From NCBI GenBank assembly GCA_964236465.1, contig CAXSBZ010000037.1:1-33016 (forward strand): a stretch of 33,016 bases of DNA, written 5' to 3'. The notes under the pieces were generated by a model. That model made no database searches, was not told the origin of the DNA, and saw nothing but the letters and a program-made list of their open reading frames with translations. Source of the DNA: Mucilaginibacter_A sp964236465. Its GTDB lineage: Bacteria > Bacteroidota > Bacteroidia > Sphingobacteriales > Sphingobacteriaceae. Of the stretch, positions 7,382 through 14,933 are shown in pieces. Position 1 is the stretch's first letter; each line of letters opens with the position of its first letter. Position numbers and translations under genes: made by a program.

Positions 7382-7436
7382 ACCAATTTTCATGTGGTAA
7401 AAGAAGCATTTGAAATACGTCGAATCATGTCCTTGC
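7382..7436 (+). repeat. Direct repeat, copy 2 of 2, flanking the dehydrogenase gene
   Basis: Diverged copy of 6373-6427. It contains a minus-strand TGCTTCTTTTA (7398-7408) followed by an AAAATTGG tract. Unlike copy 1 it has no convergent partner. The rest of the 233-bp gap 7336-7568 shows nothing I can name. Confidence 0.7.
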
Positions 7437-7568
7437 TTCGATAAGGATTGATTTGCTCCTCGCTTTTACAATAAATTCAGATTTATTCGTAACAGTTTTT
7501 AATTGTTTATATCTTACAGCAATTACCGGCATCCACAATTACGTTTCACCTTAACCTTCCTTGTTCTC

Positions 7569-8459
7569 ATGCAACTCATCATTCAAAACTTATTTAAAAC
7601 TTACCCAAACGGAGTCCAGGCACTTAAAGGCATTAACCTGACCATAAATTCTGGCATGTTTGGTTTGCTTGGCCCTAACGGCGCCGGCAAATCCAGCTTG
7701 ATGCGCACCATTGCTACCTTGCAAGATCCTGATTCGGGAAGTATTACTTTAGGTTCCCTTAATGTTTTGAAGCAGAAAGAAGCTTTGCGGCAAACGCTTG
7801 GCTACCTGCCGCAGGAGTTCGGCGTTTATCCAAAAATATCGGCAGAAGATTTATTAGACCATCTGGCGGTACTAAAAGGGATAACTAAAAGCACGGAAAG
7901 GAAAGAATTAGTAACCTCCTTACTCCACAAAACCAATTTGTTCAACGACCGCAAAAAACACTTATCAGGTTATTCTGGCGGGATGAAACAGCGTTTTGGT
8001 ATTGCGCAAGCTTTGTTGTCTAACCCTAAACTCATTATTGTGGATGAGCCTACGGCCGGTTTAGATCCCGCGGAGCGCAACCGTTTTCTCAATTTATTAG
8101 GCGAATTGAGTGAAGATACGATCGTGATCCTTTCCACCCATATTGTAGAAGATGTGAAAGAACTTTGCACCGATATGGCGATCATCAACAAAGGTGAAGT
8201 GCTGATGCAGGGAAACCCGCTAACAGCTTTGGAAGCACTAAAAGGTAAAATTTGGCGCAAACGGGTTGACCGCAGCTTTGCACCATCATACAAAGAGCGT
8301 TTCCGGGTGATTTCTGATAAATTGATTGCAGGCAAGCCAACCCTTCACGTTTATGCAAACCAACAGCCGGAAGAAGGTTTTGAAGCAATTGCCCCTGACT
8401 TAGAAGATGTTTACTTCTCTTATATCGTCGGCCGTTTAACAGAATCTCAAACCGTTTAA
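7569..8459 (+). CDS. ABC transporter ATP-binding protein
   Basis: 296 residues from the ATG at 7569. The frame is open 22 codons upstream, but MQLIIQNLFKTYPNG is the natural N-terminus of an ABC ATPase. Walker A GPNGAGKS is at 35-42, the signature LSGYSGGMKQ at 132-141 and Walker B LIIVDE at 155-160, followed by a switch histidine in LSTHIVED. The helical subdomain and short C-terminal extension fit ABC-2-type exporters. The partner is the next gene, 9 bp downstream, which encodes a permease fused to a zinc peptidase, so this ATPase very likely energises that protein. Export substrate unknown. Confidence 0.95.
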   Translation: MQLIIQNLFKTYPNGVQALKGINLTINSGMFGLLGPNGAGKSSLMRTIATLQDPDSGSITLGSLNVLKQKEALRQTLGYLPQEFGVYPKISAEDLLDHLAVLKGITKSTERKELVTSLLHKTNLFNDRKKHLSGYSGGMKQRFGIAQALLSNPKLIIVDEPTAGLDPAERNRFLNLLGELSEDTIVILSTHIVEDVKELCTDMAIINKGEVLMQGNPLTALEALKGKIWRKRVDRSFAPSYKERFRVISDKLIAGKPTLHVYANQQPEEGFEAIAPDLEDVYFSYIVGRLTESQTV

Positions 8460-8468
8460 ACTGCAAAT

Positions 8469-11400
8469 ATGCTTTGGGAAGTAATTAAATTCGAGATCAA
8501 ATACCGGCTTAACCGCCCGGCAACGTACATCTATTTCTTTATCTGGCTGTTGCTCGCATTTCTAGCCGTTAGCTGGAGCGGCATTCAGTTTGGCGGCAGT
8601 ATTGGCAAGGTTAAGCAAAATGCTTCTGTTGTACTGTTTAATATCGCGGGTGTTTTTAGTTTGATACCCGGCCTGTTCTTTGCTTCGGCAGTTATGGGCG
8701 TTCCGGTTCTACGCGATTTTGAGCACAAAATGGAGTCGCTCATTTTCACAACCAACATCAACAAAACGAGTTACCTGCTTGGCCGGTTTATCGGTTCTTT
8801 TATCATCCTGATTTCAATCAGTTCGGCTTTTGTTTTTGGTACTTATATCGGCTGCCACATGCCCTGGATAGATAAGGATAAACTGTTGCCGATCAGTTTG
8901 GGGCAGTTTGTTAAGCCCTGGCTGGTGATGATCGTTTGCAACATGTTCGTGTTTTCCTGCCTGTTTTTTGCCAGCGGCGCATTAACCCGAAAAATGCTTT
9001 TTGTTTACCTGCAAGCCATCGTTTTATTGGCGGTTTACATTGTTGTACAAACCTTGATTGGCGATGTAGAAAATATTCACAAAGCTGCTATTTTGGATCC
9101 TTTTGGTTCTTTTACCATAGATGCAGTTACCCGTTATTGGACCATAACAGAAAAAAACAGTTTGACGGTTCCTTTTACTGGCATTTTACTCCTTAACAGG
9201 TTATTGTGGTTAAGTCTTGGCGTCGTATTTTTTATCATTACTTTTTCTGTTTTTAAATTTAGGGCGGTTTACAACGGCTTGTATAAAAAAAGGGTGGTAA
9301 AAGAAGTAGTGGGCATATTGCCGGATAACCAACCTATTCCTTTTGTTAAACCTGTTTACAATTCGGGCACGTGGTTGCGGCAGGTTTGGGCGCTTACACG
9401 TCTTTACTTCAAAGAAATCATCCGGTCCGTTCCCTTTTTGGCAATCGGAATCATTGGTATTATTCTGATTGGTATCAATGCAGAATATGCTACTTCCTGG
9501 TATGGTCAAGAACTTTATCCGCTATCTTCTTCAACGGCGGGTTTCATCGCTACCCAGGTTAGCCTAATTGTCAGCATCATGATCCTTTTTTACTGCGGAG
9601 AGATCATCTGGAAAGAAAAAGAAATTCATTTCGACCAGATATTTGATGCCCTACCTGTCAGCTACGCTGTACCGGTAACTAGTAAATTTCTGGCAATGGC
9701 CGGGATAACATTAGTGTATGTGCTGCTGATGATTCCGGTTGGTGCGCTTATTCAGTTGTTTAAAGGATTTAATTGGATAGAGCTTGATGTTTACTTGAAA
9801 GTATTGCTGCTCCGGTTGTACCTGCCCATGCTGATCTATATTGCTATGGCCATGTTTGTCCAAAGCATGTTCAACAACAAGTTTGTGGGTTATGCGGTAG
9901 CCATCCTGTTTTACATTTATATCCTTTTTGCGCCGAGGATGAAGATATTCTACAATCTGCTTATTCCCAACAGCGGCAGTGTAGGTAATTATTCGGATAT
10001 GAATGGGTTTGCGGCAACGATAAACCAGTTTGCAGTGCTTAAAATATTCTGGATAGGCGTAGCAGGATTACTGTTGGGTATAGCTGTGTTATTTTATCCC
10101 AGGGGAACAGATACAGCTTATGCCGTCAGGGTTAAAAATGCCAGGAGCAGGTACGGTTCCGGGCAAATGCTATTTATGGCAGCCTGCTTGCTAATAGTAA
10201 TTGTATCAGGAAGCTTTTATTACTACAACACCAACATCCTCAACAAATACCGCAACCCCGAGCAACGAAAAGATTTGCAGGCTGGCTATGAAAAAGACCT
10301 CAAAAAAGTATATGGAAAAACAGTACAGCCAAGTGTAGTTAACGTTGTTGGTTCTGTTGATCTGTTTCCAGAGAATGGCAACCTGGATTTGAAAGCTCGT
10401 ATAACTTTTAAAAACTTAATGCACGTACCGATTAGTCAATTACTGGTGCAGGAACCGGCCGACGAGCTTTTGCACTACAGCCAAACGAATTTCAGTAAAC
10501 CTGTAAAATTAGTTAAAAGTTATCCTGATTATTTCCTAAAAATTTACCAGTTGGCTCAGCCGCTAAAACCAGGCGATTCTTTATTCCTAAACTTACAGGG
10601 AAAACGTATACTGAAAGGCTTTAGTAATGATAACATGAACCCAAGTTATGTGCAAAACGGAACCTTTATCAACAATACCGACATCTTTCCACAGATGGGC
10701 TACAACAAAGGTTTTGAATTGGGCGATACGGAAGACCGGAAAAAAAGAGGCTTAAAAGAGCAAAAAGGATTGCCGCCAAGAACAGATACCCTGGCACGAA
10801 TGGTCAACTTGTTTGAGCAACGAGGCCACACCGGCCTCGACCTTACCATCAGTACCGCAAATAACCAGATTGCTATTTCGCCCGGTTATTTAAAAGAGCA
10901 ATGGAAAAAAGGTGGCCGCGCCTATTTTCATTATAAAATGGACAAACCGATTTTTAATTTTTTTAATATTATTTCCGGCCGGTTTGAGGTTAAGCATGAT
11001 AAATGGCACGATGTAAACCTGGAAATTTATTACCACAAAGACCATACGTACAACCTAAACATCATGATGGCCAGTTTAAAGAACGGGTTGGATTATGACA
11101 GCAAAAACTTTAGCCCTTTCCTATACAAGCAAATGCGGATCATCGAGTTTCCGCGTTATCGCTCATTCGCACAATCTTTTCCTAATACAGTCCCTTTTTC
11201 AGAAGGGATCGGTTTTATATTTCGCCATAAACCAGATAAACTGGATATGAGTTATTATGTTACCGCACACGAATTGGGGCATCAATGGTGGGGCCACCAG
11301 GTATGCGAGGCAAATACCGTTGGTAACCAAATGTTTTCGGAGAGTTTGGCACAATACAGTGCTTTGATGCTGCTTAAAAAAACGCTTCCTATTGAAGAGT

Positions 11401-12041
11401 TAAGGCGTTATTTAAAGTACGAACTGGACGGTTATCTCCAGGGACGTTCTGTGGAAAGGAAGAATGAAAACCCGCTCGATCAAACCGACAATCAGCAATA
11501 CATTCATTATCAGAAAGGAACATTAACCAATTTTGCCATGCAGAATTATATCGGTGAGGAAAACATGAACAAAGCCTTGAGGAAGCTGATCGCTAATTAT
11601 GGCAACAAAGATATTTACCCAACATCGGATGTATTAACCGGGTATTTGAAAGAAGTAACACCAGACAGCCTAAAGTATGTAGTTGACGATCTGTACAGCA
11701 AAATAACTTTGTTTGAAAACCGGGTGATCAACCCAACAGCAAAAAAAGTAGCTGGCGGATACCAAATTACTGTGCCTGTTCAAACCATTAAATATTATGC
11801 CGACCGTGCCGGTAACGAAAAACGTACGCCCATTAAAGATTATATCGATATCGGCGTTTTTACTTTAGATAAAAACGGAAAGGAAAAACTGATTTATTTG
11901 CAACGCCAGAAATTCAGCAAAGAAAACAATACCATTACTGTTTTTACCAAGGAAAAACCAGTACGTGCCGGCATCGACCCCATATATAAATTAGTTGACC
12001 GAAACACAGATGACAATACCGCTTTGGTAACATTAAACTAA
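8469..12041 (+). CDS. ABC-2 permease fused to an M1-family zinc aminopeptidase
   Basis: 1190 residues from the ATG at 8469. The first half has many hydrophobic segments in two sets (roughly residues 20-270 and 315-580), as in two ABC-2 permease units, with another membrane helix near residue 570-590. The rest is a large extracytoplasmic domain ending in a gluzincin peptidase: HELGH at 934-938 supplies His934, Glu935 and His938, and the Glu in SESLAQY (about 958) is the third zinc ligand. A Tyr near 1014 (HYQKGTL) could be the catalytic tyrosine. The spacing to the third ligand is 19 residues, one more than in classical M1 enzymes. The fused design is known in Bacteroidota; its substrate is not. 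Genic 11-mers lie at 9298-9308 and 11936-11946. Confidence 0.94.
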   Translation: MLWEVIKFEIKYRLNRPATYIYFFIWLLLAFLAVSWSGIQFGGSIGKVKQNASVVLFNIAGVFSLIPGLFFASAVMGVPVLRDFEHKMESLIFTTNINKTSYLLGRFIGSFIILISISSAFVFGTYIGCHMPWIDKDKLLPISLGQFVKPWLVMIVCNMFVFSCLFFASGALTRKMLFVYLQAIVLLAVYIVVQTLIGDVENIHKAAILDPFGSFTIDAVTRYWTITEKNSLTVPFTGILLLNRLLWLSLGVVFFIITFSVFKFRAVYNGLYKKRVVKEVVGILPDNQPIPFVKPVYNSGTWLRQVWALTRLYFKEIIRSVPFLAIGIIGIILIGINAEYATSWYGQELYPLSSSTAGFIATQVSLIVSIMILFYCGEIIWKEKEIHFDQIFDALPVSYAVPVTSKFLAMAGITLVYVLLMIPVGALIQLFKGFNWIELDVYLKVLLLRLYLPMLIYIAMAMFVQSMFNNKFVGYAVAILFYIYILFAPRMKIFYNLLIPNSGSVGNYSDMNGFAATINQFAVLKIFWIGVAGLLLGIAVLFYPRGTDTAYAVRVKNARSRYGSGQMLFMAACLLIVIVSGSFYYYNTNILNKYRNPEQRKDLQAGYEKDLKKVYGKTVQPSVVNVVGSVDLFPENGNLDLKARITFKNLMHVPISQLLVQEPADELLHYSQTNFSKPVKLVKSYPDYFLKIYQLAQPLKPGDSLFLNLQGKRILKGFSNDNMNPSYVQNGTFINNTDIFPQMGYNKGFELGDTEDRKKRGLKEQKGLPPRTDTLARMVNLFEQRGHTGLDLTISTANNQIAISPGYLKEQWKKGGRAYFHYKMDKPIFNFFNIISGRFEVKHDKWHDVNLEIYYHKDHTYNLNIMMASLKNGLDYDSKNFSPFLYKQMRIIEFPRYRSFAQSFPNTVPFSEGIGFIFRHKPDKLDMSYYVTAHELGHQWWGHQVCEANTVGNQMFSESLAQYSALMLLKKTLPIEELRRYLKYELDGYLQGRSVERKNENPLDQTDNQQYIHYQKGTLTNFAMQNYIGEENMNKALRKLIANYGNKDIYPTSDVLTGYLKEVTPDSLKYVVDDLYSKITLFENRVINPTAKKVAGGYQITVPVQTIKYYADRAGNEKRTPIKDYIDIGVFTLDKNGKEKLIYLQRQKFSKENNTITVFTKEKPVRAGIDPIYKLVDRNTDDNTALVTLN

Positions 12042-12055
12042 AGCTGAAACAGGCA

Positions 12056-12066
12056 TACTGTTTTTA
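12056..12066 (+). repeat. Dispersed 11-mer (ACTGT form)
   Basis: TACTGTTTTTA, then TCGCC and the AT tract TAAAAATTGGG. It lies 14 bp after the peptidase stop codon and before the shared terminator. Confidence 0.7.
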
Positions 12067-12113
12067 TCGCCTAAAAATTGGGATCAGCCGTAGCAACAAA
12101 TTCTTTAAAAAGC

Positions 12114-12141
12114 AAAAGGCCCGGAAATTTCCGGGCCTTTT
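12114..12141. terminator. Bidirectional terminator between the permease/peptidase and glgC
   Basis: A perfect 28-bp palindrome: AAAAGGCCCGGAAA followed by its exact complement. The GC-rich core is flanked by A and T runs, so it can stop transcription from both convergent genes. Confidence 0.92.
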
Positions 12142-12161
12142 CAAATTACATTTGTTCTATC

Positions 12162-13430
12162 TTAAATAATCGTTCCGTTTGGAATGATCGCGTTCTTCTT
12201 CACTACAATAATGCCTTCGGTAACGGTATAAGTTCCAAAATCTCCATCTTCCAGGTGTGTTCCACCGTTTATCTTTACATCATTGCCGATGTAGCAGTTT
12301 TTGTCCAGGATCGCATTGTTAATGTAGCACCGTTCGCCGATGCCCATAATCGGTTTGTTTTCTACTTTGTATTGTGCAATTTGTTCCAAAGTCTGGTAAT
12401 AATCATTGCCCATTACATAAGTGTTGATGATTGTTGAACCAACGCCAATCCGGGTACGGATGCCAATAACAGACCTGGAAATGTGGGCCGCATGAATGAT
12501 ACAACCATCAGAAATCATGGCATTGTGCAAGGAAGTTCCCGAAAGTTTGGAAGGCGGCAACATCCGGGCACGAGAGAAAATGCTTCTTTTATCAAACAAA
12601 TTAAATTTCGGGATTTCATCCGTCAAACCTAAATTGGCATCGAAAAACGATGGAATACTACCGATATCCGTCCAGTAACCTTCGTACTGATAACTTGAAA
12701 TTTTATGTGTGCCAATAGATTGCGGGATGATTTCTTTTCCAAAATCTGTACGCGTATTGCCTTCCAGCAAATCGTACAAAGTTTTTCGGTTAAATAAATA
12801 AATACCCATCGAAGCCAGATAAATACGCCCTTCAGCCTGCATCTCTGCACTCACTTCCGAATCCCAGCCGGGCAGCATATCTTTTTTCGGTTTTTCGATG
12901 AAAGAAGTAATCATCTCATCATCATCTGTTTTCAAGATGCCAAAACCTTCAGAATCAGCTTCATCTACCGGAATGGTGGCAATGGAAATCTCTGCATTTT
13001 TGGCTTCATGGTCGGCAATCATGTGTTCAAAATCCATCTGGTACAATTGATCGCCGGATAAGATTAGCACGTAATCAAACTCATGCGGAGAAAGATGGTG
13101 TAGCGATTGCCGCACCGCATCGGCCGTTCCCTGAAACCAGGTGGTGTTGTGCGGCGTTTGTTCGGCTGCCAAAATATCCACAAAAGAATTACTGAAAACA
13201 CTAAAATGGTACGTGTTTTTGATGTGTTTATTAAGGGAAGCAGAGTTAAATTGCGTTAAAACATAAATCCGTTCAATGCCCGAATTGATGCAATTAGAGA
13301 TCGGGATATCAACCAAACGATATTTACCGGCAATAGGTACGGCTGGTTTAGAGCGCGTAGCGGTGAGCGGAAACAGCCGGGAACCCTGACCGCCACCCAA
13401 TACGATGCAAATTACATTGGAGGAATTCAT
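12162..13430 (-). CDS. glgC: Glucose-1-phosphate adenylyltransferase (ADP-glucose pyrophosphorylase)
   Basis: 422 residues from the ATG at 13430. The N-terminal nucleotidyltransferase domain begins with CIVLGGGQGSRLFPLT, the GGxGxRLxPLT motif that binds ATP; later come SGDQLYQMD with a metal-binding Asp and FIEKP, a conserved substrate-site motif. The C-terminal third is a left-handed beta-helix with repeated hexapeptide turns (INNAILDKNCYIGNDVKING), as in GlgC. It makes ADP-glucose from glucose-1-phosphate and ATP, the committed step of bacterial glycogen synthesis. Its start overlaps the glgA stop by four bases (ATGA), showing translational coupling. A genic 11-mer occupies 12581-12591 (codons for DKRSIF). 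Confidence 0.96.
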   Translation of the reverse strand: MNSSNVICIVLGGGQGSRLFPLTATRSKPAVPIAGKYRLVDIPISNCINSGIERIYVLTQFNSASLNKHIKNTYHFSVFSNSFVDILAAEQTPHNTTWFQGTADAVRQSLHHLSPHEFDYVLILSGDQLYQMDFEHMIADHEAKNAEISIATIPVDEADSEGFGILKTDDDEMITSFIEKPKKDMLPGWDSEVSAEMQAEGRIYLASMGIYLFNRKTLYDLLEGNTRTDFGKEIIPQSIGTHKISSYQYEGYWTDIGSIPSFFDANLGLTDEIPKFNLFDKRSIFSRARMLPPSKLSGTSLHNAMISDGCIIHAAHISRSVIGIRTRIGVGSTIINTYVMGNDYYQTLEQIAQYKVENKPIMGIGERCYINNAILDKNCYIGNDVKINGGTHLEDGDFGTYTVTEGIIVVKKNAIIPNGTII

Positions 13431-14851
13431 AATTTAGGTTTTAAACTTTGGTAAAGGTGAATATATTCTTTTGCAGATCGGCTCCAGGAGAAGTCCAGCG
13501 CCATTGCTTTTGGGTACAACAATCGTAATTCGGCTGTGTTCTTAAAAAGTTTGATTGCCCTTTTTATGCCGGTAAAAACAGCATCAATTGTAGCAGCTTC
13601 GCAGCGGATACCGTAGCCGTTGGGTTCGCTGATGTCAATCACGGTATCTTTTAAACCGCCCACACTGTTTACAATTGGGATAGTGCCGTAACGCAACGCA
13701 TAAAGCTGGTTTAAGCCGCAAGGTTCCACGCGCGACGGCATCAGGATAAAATCTGCACCAGCGTAAATACGGTGCGCCAACTCTTCGTTGTAACCAATGT
13801 ACGCATTGTATTGTCCAGGAAATGCTTCTTTTAGGGCACTTAATTCCAGTTCGGTTTCTTCATCTCCAGAACCCAAAACCAAAATGCTGACCGGGTTTTT
13901 AAGATCAGAAAGCATCAGCCTGAAAATTTCCGGCAATAAATCTGCGCCTTTTTCAACTACCAATCTGCCAATAAAAGTAAACAGCGGTTTTTCCGGCGAG
14001 AAGCCAAACTGCTTGCACAGCAGCTCTTTGTTTTTTGCTTTTTTGGTGGATACTGTTTTTACCGTATATTTTTGGGTAATCATCGGATCGGTTTTTGGAT
14101 CCCAAATATCTGTATCGATGCCGTTGATAATGCCGGTTCCATGCGCCTTTTCCAGCTCAAACAAAAACTCTAAACCGTTGGAACTAATAGACAATTCTTT
14201 TAAATAACTTGGCGAAACCGTGGTAAAAGCATCGGCACAACGCACTGCCGAAGCCAGCGGATTGATGCCGTTTTTCCAATCCAGCAAACCAGTTTTCCAG
14301 GGATCAATATCCGGCAGATAATAAGAACGCTGCCAATTGAAAGCACCATGATACTGCCCATTATGTATCGTAAAAACCGTACGGATGTTGGACAGCGAAG
14401 TATAACGGTAAGAATAATACAGTAAAAAAGGCACCAGCCCCGTTTGATGATCGTGGCAATGGATAATGTCCGTTTGCTCGCCCGACCACAACATCCAATC
14501 CAAAAAAGCCAGTTGAAAAGCCACAAAACGTTCTACATCATCCTCATAACCATACACTTCCAGCCGATCCAGCAAACCCGGGATTTTGATGATGTACAGA
14601 TCAAAGCCCAGCTTTCCGGTCCATTCTTTTAACACTTCAAAATAAATCGGGCGATCGCCTAAATAAGTATTCGCCCGAAAAACAGTATCAAACTCATTTT
14701 CTTGTACAAATTTGCGTTCATAAAAAGGCATCACCACAACTGCTTCTACGCCCAGCTGATTGAGGTATTTTGGCAATGCACCGGCCACATCACCCAAGCC
14801 GCCGATTTTTGCAACAGGATAACATTCTGCACTCAAATGGATTACTTTCAT
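13427..14851 (-). CDS. glgA: Glycogen synthase (ADP-glucose type)
   Basis: 474 residues from the ATG at 14851, the normal length for GlgA. The N-terminal ADP-glucose-binding motif K-x-G-G is Lys15-IGG in VAKIGGLGDVAG. A GT5 glycosyltransferase C-terminal half is seen in FTFIGRLVVEKGADLL, ILVLGSGDEE and the retaining-GT-B motif around MPSRVEPCGLNQLYALRYG, which carries the conserved E-x7-E. It transfers glucose from ADP-glucose to the growing alpha-1,4-glucan. It lies directly upstream of glgC with an ATGA overlap, so the two steps of glycogen synthesis are made together; no branching enzyme or phosphorylase is in the window. Genic 11-mers: 13573-13583, 13823-13833 and 14051-14061. Confidence 0.96.
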   Translation of the reverse strand: MKVIHLSAECYPVAKIGGLGDVAGALPKYLNQLGVEAVVVMPFYERKFVQENEFDTVFRANTYLGDRPIYFEVLKEWTGKLGFDLYIIKIPGLLDRLEVYGYEDDVERFVAFQLAFLDWMLWSGEQTDIIHCHDHQTGLVPFLLYYSYRYTSLSNIRTVFTIHNGQYHGAFNWQRSYYLPDIDPWKTGLLDWKNGINPLASAVRCADAFTTVSPSYLKELSISSNGLEFLFELEKAHGTGIINGIDTDIWDPKTDPMITQKYTVKTVSTKKAKNKELLCKQFGFSPEKPLFTFIGRLVVEKGADLLPEIFRLMLSDLKNPVSILVLGSGDEETELELSALKEAFPGQYNAYIGYNEELAHRIYAGADFILMPSRVEPCGLNQLYALRYGTIPIVNSVGGLKDTVIDISEPNGYGIRCEAATIDAVFTGIKRAIKLFKNTAELRLLYPKAMALDFSWSRSAKEYIHLYQSLKPKL

Positions 14852-14933
14852 GATCGGATAAGGCTTATAAATGATCGCTCAAGTTAATATTTATTGTACA
14901 AAAAACGACGATCGTAAAAATATGTTTTTGGCT

